The notes below the pieces were generated by a model. The model was not told the DNA's origin, did no database searches, and saw only the letters and a program-made list of their open reading frames with translations. A stretch of DNA of 24,562 bases from Eubacteriales bacterium (GTDB lineage: Bacteria; Bacillota_A; Clostridia; Christensenellales; Aristaeellaceae): the NCBI GenBank assembly GCA_029974035.1, contig JARKQG010000099.1, positions 1-24,562 of the forward strand, given 5' to 3'. Shown piece after piece: positions 4,709 through 12,346 of this stretch; position 1 is the first letter of the stretch, and each line of letters starts with the position of its first letter. Both the position numbers and the translations under genes were made by a program.

Positions 4709-6202
4709 TTACCGTTTGTCAAGCGTCACGGTGGAAACGCCGCACTCTTTAATCCAAATCACGTGGGCACCATATTCCTGCCAGTGGACGCTGTTGCGCC
4801 GCTCGGCGATGAACTCCTCGCCTTCAAACCGGCCCCGGAAGGAATCCTTCATGTGAATGGGACGCCCCGCTGAATCGAGAAAACTTACAAGACTTTTCAC
4901 GCCCAGCACCACAAAGCGGTCTTCGTCAAGGCGAATCGCCATGCCGCGGCTTGTCCCCATGTCCGACTGCGCGTATTTGACCTTGACAAACACATCGCCG
5001 AAGTCAAGCGTTGTTTCATCTTCGGACTGCTCCTGCACCCAATAGTGCAGGTTGGACGTTCCCATTGCACGGGCGACGGGGATCATCGCGTCGCGGATGG
5101 GCGCAAAAGATTCCAGCATGTCATAGGCCTCGTCGCTCAGGCGTCCGTGCGCCATGTCGCACAGGGGCTTTTCCATGATATCCGGATAGGCGCAGTCTAT
5201 CGCCCATGGGTCAAAGCCCAGCGCGGCGAACTCGCCAAAGGCGTAGTAGACGTTTTTAAACGCGCGGCTCCGACTGCCCAGCGCGTGCTCGGCCACGTAG
5301 AGGGGGTTTCCGGGAAACCGGTACTGCCCGCAGATGCGCATGAAATCGCGGTAACTCGGCGTATAGATGTCTGGCGAAACGAAATCAATGTTGCGCTTGT
5401 GCTGGGCGTAAATATCCAAAACCCGGTAGACCGGCCCGCCGGAAGGATACGTATGCCCCGCGATGGAATCGGGGGAGGGCATCGCCAGCCATGCGTTCAT
5501 ATAACATGGAAGCGGATAGACTGCCTTGGCGCACCCGGCGATATACTCCTGATAGGTGAGGATGCTGACCGCGCTGAAGACTTCGCCGGCGCGCCGGCCG
5601 TACCGCGCTTCATAGTCGCCCTCGCGGAACTTCCGCTCGCACGCCTCGCAGTGACAGCGGTCCAGCCCGCCGGTAAGGCCTGTTTCATTGTTGACTTGAA
5701 AGAGGACGACGCTGCGTTCTTTGTCCTGTAGGCGGAGATGCTCAAACACGCCGGTTACCGCGCGGGCGTCCATGTCGCGAAGCGCTTCGCAACCGGGGCA
5801 GGCCACAAACGGCACCGCTTCGCCGTCCGCCCGCCGCGCGCGCGCAAAGCGATCCCGATCCTCGATCACCCAGTCGGGTGCATAGTGCATATAGCTGTTT
5901 TTGTAGGAGCCAAACCATACCAGCACAATCTTCAGGCCGTTTTTTTGCGCGCTTTCGAGCATCGCATCCAAAATGGCATAATCATACTGCCCCTCCCGCG
6001 GTTCAATCAGCCGCCAATAGAGCAGGAGAGACACCGCCGTACAGCCCAGCTTTTTGGCGTTTGTCATTAGAAAATCGATGGTGCCCGCGTCGTAGCAGGA
6101 ATCACAGTCCAACTGAAAGCTGAGAATCAGAAAGGGCTTTCCATCGCACAAGAGCACCTCGTGCCCGTTGAGCATGCCCAGCAGGGGAATCGCGTGATTC
6201 AA
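4709..6202 (-). CDS. GH35-like (DUF5597-type) beta-galactosidase-family glycosidase
   Basis: The 497-residue product has a clan GH-A TIM barrel of the GH35/DUF5597 type: CDGKPFLILSFQLD, then KKLGCTAVSLLLYWRLIEP and KIVLVWFGSYKNS. Likely acid/base is E173 in QVNNET and the probable nucleophile is E305 in LYVAEHALG. Cysteines in CPGC (135-138) and CHCEAC (183-188) could bind zinc, as in some GH42 enzymes. No signal peptide: it acts on imported oligosaccharide. The frame can be extended to 6283, but that part overlaps the upstream gene; AAAGGAGAGGAG stands just before TTG 6202, so TTG is my start. It lies 29 bases after the GH4 gene. Activity on beta-galactosides is a family inference; other beta-linked sugars are possible. 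Confidence 0.78.
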   Translation of the reverse strand: MNHAIPLLGMLNGHEVLLCDGKPFLILSFQLDCDSCYDAGTIDFLMTNAKKLGCTAVSLLLYWRLIEPREGQYDYAILDAMLESAQKNGLKIVLVWFGSYKNSYMHYAPDWVIEDRDRFARARRADGEAVPFVACPGCEALRDMDARAVTGVFEHLRLQDKERSVVLFQVNNETGLTGGLDRCHCEACERKFREGDYEARYGRRAGEVFSAVSILTYQEYIAGCAKAVYPLPCYMNAWLAMPSPDSIAGHTYPSGGPVYRVLDIYAQHKRNIDFVSPDIYTPSYRDFMRICGQYRFPGNPLYVAEHALGSRSRAFKNVYYAFGEFAALGFDPWAIDCAYPDIMEKPLCDMAHGRLSDEAYDMLESFAPIRDAMIPVARAMGTSNLHYWVQEQSEDETTLDFGDVFVKVKYAQSDMGTSRGMAIRLDEDRFVVLGVKSLVSFLDSAGRPIHMKDSFRGRFEGEEFIAERRNSVHWQEYGAHVIWIKECGVSTVTLDKR

Positions 6203-6231
6203 TATACTCCTCTCCTTTCGGACGCACCCGC

Positions 6232-7584
6232 TCAGACGCGCAGCTGCTTTTGGATGTAGATATTGCGGGGATCTTCGAACCACTCTTTCAGCATCGCACG
6301 CACCTGTTCTTCGCTTTGGGCGGCGTGATCCATCAGAAAGATCAGCTCAAAGGCCTCGGGGTTGCCGCTTGTAATGGCCTCGCAAACCAACTCGCACTGA
6401 GCGTAGCGGGGGTTCATCGCCCCGGCCATTACGCGGCCGGGCAGCCGGCCCATGTGCATCCCGTGAACGCCGGCCCCTGAAATCTGCGCCTCGCATTCGA
6501 CGACAATATCCGTCGGAAATCCTTCTACCAGCCCGCCCCGATTTGGGATGTTGACCTGGTAGATGCGGGGTATGTCGCATACCATGGATTCGATGATCGG
6601 GACGATCTGCTCATCGGACTGCCGCGGCTCGAAGTAATCGATAACCCTGCGCGCATCATCGGTAGCGGCCCCCTCAATGTGCTCAAGGTTGAGCTTCAGA
6701 TCGTCCAGATACTGTGCCCAGCCCTCGGCGCTGTCAAAGCCGCCCTGCTGGCTGTACCAGTACTTTTTGGCTTCCAGCGTTCCGTTGTACACCCAGCCCA
6801 GCATGCTCGGGTAATCCATCATGCGAGGCGTATCGCCGATCGGCATAAGCCCCATCAGCCGGTACTGGTCTATGGCGGCCCGGCTCATCTGCTGGTCGGC
6901 ATACTTGCGGGATTGTTTCCAGTATTCTTCCGCTTCTTCCCGGATCCACCGGTCGAGAATCGGATAGGCGTTCTCTCCGCGATAGCGAAAATCGCTCATC
7001 CAGATCCAATGGTTAAAGCCGTACATCCTGGCGGTTACATCTTTTGCATCCAGCCCCAGCACCCGCGCCACATCGCGGTAGCCGTAATGGCCGTGGCACA
7101 GGCCGACGCAGCGGACTGAAGTTTCGCGGTGGATGATGGTGCAACCCTCAAAGACCGGGTTGGAGGATTGGATCAGCGTGGCGTTCGGGCAGCATTTTTC
7201 CACATCGCGCGCCACATCCAGCATAAACGCCGCCTGCGAGAACATGCCCAGCATCCCGGAGCGGCCAAAGCCGTGCCGTATGCCCATTTCCCGCTGCGCC
7301 TCAAACCAGGCGTGCCCCTGATCCTGCGCGGTATTGATGACGAAATCCGCGCCGAGAAGCGCCTCGGTCCGGTCGGTAGTGCTTTCAAACGTCAAATGGG
7401 CGTTAAGCTCCCGGGTCAGCTTTCTGCCCATCGAGGTAATAAAACCCAGGCGGTTTTCGTCTATGTCCATCAGGGTGAGCTTCGCTCCGTGCAGGCTGGG
7501 CGTCACGCACAGGTCGCGGATGATCCCGCCGGAAAACTGGGCGCTGCCCGCGCCGACGATTGCGATTTTGGGCTGCCTGTCCAC
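6232..7584 (-). CDS. Glycoside hydrolase family 4 enzyme (CHGH motif; alpha-glucuronidase/galacturonidase-like)
   Basis: The 450-residue product is a full-length GH4 protein, a family using NAD+ and Mn2+ in an oxidation-elimination mechanism. It shows the Rossmann start KIAIVGAGSAQFSGG (6-20), D40 after strand 2 for NAD ribose, SNPV at 141-144, the metal-binding C163-H164 in LCHGHYG, and GFNHW (189-193). In GH4 the four residues from the metal Cys track specificity: CHSV in alpha-galactosidases, CHEV in alpha-glucosidases, CHGx in alpha-glucuronidases. CHGH therefore points to an alpha-linked uronic acid. No PTS or phospho-binding partner is near, fitting an ABC-imported, non-phosphorylated substrate. 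The start is GTG 7584, with AGAGGGG about 9 bases upstream; an ATG seven bases before is out of frame. Confidence 0.85.
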   Translation of the reverse strand: MDRQPKIAIVGAGSAQFSGGIIRDLCVTPSLHGAKLTLMDIDENRLGFITSMGRKLTRELNAHLTFESTTDRTEALLGADFVINTAQDQGHAWFEAQREMGIRHGFGRSGMLGMFSQAAFMLDVARDVEKCCPNATLIQSSNPVFEGCTIIHRETSVRCVGLCHGHYGYRDVARVLGLDAKDVTARMYGFNHWIWMSDFRYRGENAYPILDRWIREEAEEYWKQSRKYADQQMSRAAIDQYRLMGLMPIGDTPRMMDYPSMLGWVYNGTLEAKKYWYSQQGGFDSAEGWAQYLDDLKLNLEHIEGAATDDARRVIDYFEPRQSDEQIVPIIESMVCDIPRIYQVNIPNRGGLVEGFPTDIVVECEAQISGAGVHGMHMGRLPGRVMAGAMNPRYAQCELVCEAITSGNPEAFELIFLMDHAAQSEEQVRAMLKEWFEDPRNIYIQKQLRV

Positions 7585-7624
7585 CGCGCATTTCCCCTCT
7601 TTCTATATTTTGGCCGTCATTTTC

Positions 7625-8395
7625 TCAATACCGCTCCGGCTTGAAGCCGCCGGTTACGCCGATGTCGGTGCCCGTCACCTGGCGCGCCTCATCGCTGAGC
7701 AAGTAAACGCAGGCGTAGGCAATGTCTTCCTCGGTTTGGAAATTGCCCAGCGGAATATACTCCTTTGCCAGATTGCTGATCCACGCCTGATCGTGCCCGT
7801 CCTCAAGGTGGCGCTTTATCTCGCCGGGGGAAAGCACCCATCCCACGGTCACCCAATTGCAGCGGACGCCCTGCGCCGCAAAATGCTGCGATACGTGCTG
7901 GGTAAGCGTGTGCAGCGCGCCCTTGCTCATCGAATAAACCGGGAGCGAGGCGGCGCCCATGTACCAATGTGTGGAGCCGATGTTGACGATGGAACCGCCA
8001 CCTGACTGCGTCATATGGCGAAGGGCTCTTTGCGTAAGAAAGAAGGGGGCCTTGGCGTTGATCGCCATTACGGCATCAAACGTCTTTTCGTCCGTTTCCA
8101 TCAGCGGGATGTGCGGGAAGACGCCCGCGTTGTTGACCAGGCCATCCAAACCGCCCAGTTTATTCCGCGCTTCGTCCACCACCCGGAAGCAGGCGTCCGC
8201 GGACAAGAGATCTCCCGGAATAAAGAACGCGGTGCCGCCGCCGGCCCGGATTTCGGCCTCGGCGGCACGCCCCTGCGCTTCATCCCGGCCGGTGAGCGCC
8301 ACGAGCGCGCCCTCCCGCGCCGCCATGCGCGCCACGCCCCGGCCGATGCCCTTTGTGGCGCCGGTCACCAGTATCCTTTTGCCCTTGAGGCGCAT
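7625..8395 (-). CDS. Short-chain dehydrogenase/reductase, probable sugar or uronate dehydrogenase
   Basis: The 256-residue product is a classical SDR. It shows the cofactor motif TGATKGIG (11-18), NNAG (88-91), catalytic S141, Y154 and K158 (YSMSK), and a C-terminal GTDIGVTGG. The start is ATG 8395, with GGAGG about 8 bases upstream; the frame extends to 8455 but overlaps the dehydratase gene, whose stop lies 14 bases away. Acidic or basic cofactor selectors are not clear (TGRDE at 35-39 leaves both NAD and NADP possible). Beside a lactonase and sugar-acid dehydratase it most likely oxidises the free aldose or uronic acid at C1 to the lactone. A role as ketose or ketoacid reductase cannot be excluded. 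Confidence 0.85.
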   Translation of the reverse strand: MRLKGKRILVTGATKGIGRGVARMAAREGALVALTGRDEAQGRAAEAEIRAGGGTAFFIPGDLLSADACFRVVDEARNKLGGLDGLVNNAGVFPHIPLMETDEKTFDAVMAINAKAPFFLTQRALRHMTQSGGGSIVNIGSTHWYMGAASLPVYSMSKGALHTLTQHVSQHFAAQGVRCNWVTVGWVLSPGEIKRHLEDGHDQAWISNLAKEYIPLGNFQTEEDIAYACVYLLSDEARQVTGTDIGVTGGFKPERY

Positions 8396-8409
8396 GTCCT
8401 TCACCTCCA

Positions 8410-9552
8410 TCATTTGTTGCCCTTGCGCTTTTCCCAGCCGGACTCGAACATCCACAAAAAATTCCTGTCGCCGTAGGGATGCTTTTTGGCCTCCGATTCG
8501 TTAAGCGCCACGCCAATGCCGGGCGCTTCGGTGGGCCGGATATAGCCGTTTTCCACCTTCGGGTAGCCCGAAAGCACCTCGTCCGTCCAGTCGGCGCTGG
8601 AATCGTCAAAGCACTCCTGAATCAGCAGGTTGGGCTGCGTGATGCCGACGTGCACGTTGACCGCGGTGCACATCGGGCTTTGCGCATTGTGCGGCGCGAC
8701 GTAGGCGTCAAAGCCCCGGGCGATTCCAAAGCAGTCCAGAAGGCCGGATACGCCGCCGACTCCCAAAAGCTCGGGGTTGATCAAATCCACCGCGCCCAGC
8801 GCCAAAAGCTTTGCAAGATCACGGGGGTCTTCGGCGCGCTCCCCGGCGATGACGGGCACGCGGACGCGCCGCGCCACTTCGCTGATCATTTCCGGGTTGT
8901 CGGAAAGAACCGGCGTTTCAAACCAGAAAGGATGAAATTCTTCCAGCATATGCCCCAAGCGCATCGCCTGGGAGAGGCTGAAGCGGTCATGGGCTTCGAT
9001 CATTAGATCCACGCTTTCGCCCACCGCTTCGCGCACGGCGCCGACGATGCGCATCGAAAGTTTTTCCTCATCGCGCGTCATAAACTTATACGCCGTGCCA
9101 AACGGATCAAACTTGAGCGCGGTATACCCGCGTTCAACCATACTTAGCGCCCGCTCCGCAAACGCGGACGGCTCGCGCGGACCCTGGTACCAGCCGTTGG
9201 CGTACACGCGGATCTTTGGCCGCACCCGTCCGCCCAGCAGCCGGTACAGCGGCTGGCTGCATTTTTTGCCCAGAATATCCCAGCAGGCAATTTCAATGCC
9301 GGACACGGCGTTTCCGCCGCGGCTCAAAAAGAGCGTCTTGCGAAGAAAATCCATCAGGCCGTGAATGTCGGTGGGATCGCGGCCGATAATGCGGCTTTTG
9401 AGTTCTTCCAGCGCCGCGGCCTCCGGCTTGGTGGTCAGTCCGCCGGTGCATTCGCCGAAGCCGTCGATCCCGTCATCGGTCGAAAGCTTGATATAGATCC
9501 AGTTCTTCCACGGGTTGCCCACAATGAACGTGCTTACGTCGACGATCTTCAT
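8410..9552 (-). CDS. Enolase-superfamily (mandelate racemase/galactonate dehydratase type) sugar-acid dehydratase
   Basis: The 380-residue product has the capping domain (1-120) and barrel of the mandelate racemase/muconate lactonizing group. Visible active-site residues are K147 in LKFDP, E186 and H188 in MIEAHDRF, E212 in WFETPV, E238 in AGERAE and H288 in VAPHNAQSP. The Glu triad binds Mg2+; the APHN histidine and GER motif are typical of galactonate-type acid-sugar dehydratases, which convert an aldonate to its 2-keto-3-deoxy form. ATG 9552 is chosen over an upstream in-frame start at 9600 because that part overlaps the aldolase gene. It lies 25 bases after the aldolase gene. Substrate could be galactonate, fuconate-like or an aldarate. 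Confidence 0.88.
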   Translation of the reverse strand: MKIVDVSTFIVGNPWKNWIYIKLSTDDGIDGFGECTGGLTTKPEAAALEELKSRIIGRDPTDIHGLMDFLRKTLFLSRGGNAVSGIEIACWDILGKKCSQPLYRLLGGRVRPKIRVYANGWYQGPREPSAFAERALSMVERGYTALKFDPFGTAYKFMTRDEEKLSMRIVGAVREAVGESVDLMIEAHDRFSLSQAMRLGHMLEEFHPFWFETPVLSDNPEMISEVARRVRVPVIAGERAEDPRDLAKLLALGAVDLINPELLGVGGVSGLLDCFGIARGFDAYVAPHNAQSPMCTAVNVHVGITQPNLLIQECFDDSSADWTDEVLSGYPKVENGYIRPTEAPGIGVALNESEAKKHPYGDRNFLWMFESGWEKRKGNK

Positions 9553-9577
9553 GGAGAAACGCCTCTTTCTTGTGTGG

Positions 9578-10489
9578 TCAGACGGTGAAACAGCCCTCAA
9601 GGCCCTTCATAATCCGGTCCAGTTCCACATGGTCCAGCGCGTCAAGCGCTCTTTCGCCGGGGCTGCGGGTCAGGCTGTGCTTGATGACGCCGCGACGGCG
9701 CAGGACCTCTTTGTAGAGCGTATATCCGAACATGTACTCCATGTTCAGCAGCGGAACGGCCCTTTCATACATCTCCTCCGCCTCCTGCTGACGGCCCGCA
9801 TCCAGAAGGTTCCAGACCCTTGCCTGGACGTCCACAACTTCGCAGGCGGGCATGCAGCCGCACGCGCCGCGGCGGTATTCGTCAATCAAGTAGCGGCACG
9901 CCTTGCCGCCCATGGTGCCCTTATAGCGTCCCTCGGGCAGCTGCCCGGCCAATTCGCCAATGCGGGTGATCACATGGCCGGACAGATCCGTTTCCTCCTT
10001 GACATAATGAACACCGTCCACCTTTCGTATGATTTCCACGCACAGCTCGGCTGAAAGCGGCGTGCCGACGGGCCCGATGTAATTTTGAATGAAAACCGGC
10101 ATTTCGGATGCATCCGCAATGGCGCGGTAGTACTCGATAATTTCGGCCGGCGTTGCCTTGGTGATGTAAGGCGGCATTGCGATGACGCCGTCGGCGCCCA
10201 CCGTGCGCGCATAACGGGCAAACTTGACCGCGCCAAACTGCGTGGGCGCCGCCACGCCGGCAATCACCGGAACGCGCCCGGCGGTCTGCTCGGCGGTCAC
10301 GCGCACGAGGGTATCGCGCTCCTCGTCGGTCAGCAGGTAAAACTCGCTGGCGTTGACCGGAACCACGATGCCATGGGCGCCGCCGCGGATGCAATATTCC
10401 ACCTGGGAGCGGATATCCTGCTCGTCCAGCTCAAAATTGGCTTTGTAAGGCGCCACAAGAATCCCATAGATCCCCCTGAAGTTCTTCAT
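9578..10489 (-). CDS. DapA/N-acetylneuraminate lyase family aldolase or dehydratase
   Basis: The 303-residue product is a full-length class I aldolase of the DHDPS/NAL family. Schiff-base Lys is K164 in HYVKEE and the assisting Tyr is Y137 in QNYIGP. In the substrate loop the DapA motif GTTGE is replaced by VNASEF (45-50), so it is not a dihydrodipicolinate synthase. Members of this group in sugar-acid operons cleave 2-keto-3-deoxy sugar acids to pyruvate plus an aldehyde, or dehydrate 5-keto-4-deoxyglucarate. AAAGGAG about 8 bases before ATG 10489 supports the start. It follows the permease genes by 42 bases and precedes the dehydratase, consistent with consecutive steps. Confidence 0.88.
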   Translation of the reverse strand: MKNFRGIYGILVAPYKANFELDEQDIRSQVEYCIRGGAHGIVVPVNASEFYLLTDEERDTLVRVTAEQTAGRVPVIAGVAAPTQFGAVKFARYARTVGADGVIAMPPYITKATPAEIIEYYRAIADASEMPVFIQNYIGPVGTPLSAELCVEIIRKVDGVHYVKEETDLSGHVITRIGELAGQLPEGRYKGTMGGKACRYLIDEYRRGACGCMPACEVVDVQARVWNLLDAGRQQEAEEMYERAVPLLNMEYMFGYTLYKEVLRRRGVIKHSLTRSPGERALDALDHVELDRIMKGLEGCFTV

Positions 10490-10531
10490 GGTTGCTTCTC
10501 CTTTTGTTTTTTATAGGCGGATACGCCGGCC

Positions 10532-11368
10532 CTACTCCTTGACCGCGCCCACTGTAATGGATGACATGAACACATCCTGCAGGCACACAAACAGGATCAC
10601 CAAGGGCACGATGACAATGGTGCAGCCGGTCAGTATCAGTTCACGCGGCACATTCCAGACCTCCGCCTTTTCGTTCAGCGTGGGCAGTATGGTCATGATG
10701 GGCGCGTACTGCATGTCGGTCACCACCACTTTGGGCCAGAGATAATCGTTGAATTTGGCGAGCGCGACCAGCACCGCGACCGCGCCGATGACCGGGCGGC
10801 ATACCGGCAGCATCACCGATATGAACGTCTTCAGGTGCCCCGCCCCGTCTATGGTGGCCGCCTCCAAAAGCGAATCGGAAATGGAGCTCATGTACTGTGT
10901 GATCATAAACATCGCAAAGACGTTCGCGGTAAACGGAATGATCTGTATCTGGTAGGTATTGAGCCACTTAATGCGGCTGAACATGATGTATAGCGGCGTA
11001 ACGCCAAGCTCAAAGGGGACCATCATCGTCGCAAGCAGAACGGTGAACATCACGTTGCGGCCCTTAAACCGGTATTTGGAAAACGCAAAGGCCGCGAGTG
11101 CGCTGAACGCCAGCACGAGCAGCGTGTGCGTCACCGTGACAAAGAGCGAATTCATGTAGGTCCGCAGAATAATGCCGCTGTTATAGGCCCACAGGCGGTG
11201 GTAGTTGTTGAATGTCCATGGGTTCGGAAGCCCGTAGGAGTTGGCGGCCAGATCCTCCGGATTCTTCATGGAACCCACCAGCATGATATAGATCGGCGCC
11301 AGAGATATGAGGCAGAAGATCAAGAGGAACGCGTGAATGCCGGCTTTGGACCATTTTGTTCTGTTCAT
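10532..11368 (-). CDS. ABC sugar transporter permease, MalG/CUT1 type
   Basis: The 278-residue protein has six predicted membrane helices beginning near residue 10 (IHAFLLIFCLISLAPIYIML) and the EAA loop LLEAATIDGAGHLKTFISVM (168-187) that docks the ATPase. It ends in a short tail SSITVGAVKE typical of MalG-like subunits. ATG 11368 overlaps the stop of the MalF-like gene by one base (TGATG), with GGAAGG 7 bases upstream, so the two permeases are translationally coupled. An in-frame GTG just upstream is less likely. No ATPase gene is in the operon; CUT1 systems of Firmicutes often share an MsmK-type ATPase encoded elsewhere. Confidence 0.92.
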   Translation of the reverse strand: MNRTKWSKAGIHAFLLIFCLISLAPIYIMLVGSMKNPEDLAANSYGLPNPWTFNNYHRLWAYNSGIILRTYMNSLFVTVTHTLLVLAFSALAAFAFSKYRFKGRNVMFTVLLATMMVPFELGVTPLYIMFSRIKWLNTYQIQIIPFTANVFAMFMITQYMSSISDSLLEAATIDGAGHLKTFISVMLPVCRPVIGAVAVLVALAKFNDYLWPKVVVTDMQYAPIMTILPTLNEKAEVWNVPRELILTGCTIVIVPLVILFVCLQDVFMSSITVGAVKE

Positions 11369-12243
11369 CACGCTGCCTTCCTTTCCGCCATCATTCTGAA
11401 GATAAACATTGAAACGATAAACACGACGACAAATATAATCCAGCCGTATGCGCTTGCCATGCCAAAGTTGCCTGAATTCAGGTTCATCATCAAAAGATTG
11501 ATGACGCCCTCGGCAGATTCCCGGGCAATGCCGCCCGCCGAAGTGCTGGTGAGCACCGCGGCCTCGGTATACATGCGCAGCGAGGAAATGGCGTCCATAA
11601 TAAAAGCGAACAGAAACGTTTGCTTCATCAGCGGGATCGTCAAATGGATAATGCGCCGAAATGCGCTGGCGCCGTCGATGATCCCCGCCTCATAAATATC
11701 GGGCGATATCGAGGTGAGCCCCGAAAGATACACCACCATAAACCAGCCGGTTCCGCGCCAGCACAGCATCGCCAGAACCACCCATTTACTCCAGATCGGA
11801 CTTTCAATCCACGCGATGTCGGTGCCGAACAGCTGATTGACGGTTCCGGTCTGGTTGGCAAAGAGAATCATAAACACCAGCGCGCTGGCGGTTGCGGCGC
11901 AGACCTGAGGCAGAAACAGCACCGGCTTGTAAAAGCGCCCGGAAGCCCCCAGCAGCTTGCTGTGCAGAAAAACCGCCATCAGAAAGCTGACCACCGTGAC
12001 CGGTATAAACTTGGCCAGCCAGTAAAAGAACGTTCGGCTCAGTGCCGCCCAAAACCGCGAATACTGCAGGATGTTCTGATAATTGCGCAAACCGATCCAC
12101 TTGACCGATCCGTAGCCGGGGTACTTCGCGAAGCTGAGCGCGAAAGAGTAAACCGAGGGAACCACAAAAAACAGAACAAAAGAGATAATGAATGGAAGGA
12201 TAAACGCGTAGGGAATCCACTTTTGCCTGGGCGATACCCGCAC
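11368..12243 (-). CDS. ABC sugar transporter permease, MalF/CUT1 type
   Basis: The 291-residue inner-membrane protein starts GTG at 12243 (GGAGG about 9 bases upstream). It shows six helices, the first at residues 11-33, and the EAA loop YEAGIIDGASAFRRIIHLTI (184-203). It is the short MalF form without the large periplasmic loop of the E. coli protein, usual in CUT1 importers for oligosaccharides. It pairs with the MalG-like gene, which it overlaps by one base, and is separated from the binding-protein gene by 103 bases holding a strong hairpin. Confidence 0.92.
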   Translation of the reverse strand: MRVSPRQKWIPYAFILPFIISFVLFFVVPSVYSFALSFAKYPGYGSVKWIGLRNYQNILQYSRFWAALSRTFFYWLAKFIPVTVVSFLMAVFLHSKLLGASGRFYKPVLFLPQVCAATASALVFMILFANQTGTVNQLFGTDIAWIESPIWSKWVVLAMLCWRGTGWFMVVYLSGLTSISPDIYEAGIIDGASAFRRIIHLTIPLMKQTFLFAFIMDAISSLRMYTEAAVLTSTSAGGIARESAEGVINLLMMNLNSGNFGMASAYGWIIFVVVFIVSMFIFRMMAERKAA

Positions 12244-12286
12244 CTTAAATTCCTCCTTCGGTCACGCCGGGCGCAGAAGTTTCGAT

Positions 12287-12323
12287 GCGGCCACCGGAAC
12301 AGTCATGCCGTTCCGGTGGCCGC
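12287..12323 (-). promoter_or_regulatory. Strong intercistronic hairpin between binding protein and permease genes
   Basis: GCGGCCACCGGAAC (12287-12300) and GTTCCGGTGGCCGC (12310-12323) are perfect 14-bp arms around a 9-base loop. On the minus strand no T tract follows. Such hairpins after a binding-protein gene usually protect its mRNA or cause partial termination, giving more binding protein than permease. Confidence 0.75.
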
Positions 12324-12346
12324 AGATGCCTGAACCGGGTCGGCGG

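Noticed and set aside
6203..6283. N-terminal extension of the GH35-like gene
   Set aside because: It runs into the GH4 coding end and includes its own ribosome site as coding sequence; TTG 6202 after AGGAGAGGAG is the better start.
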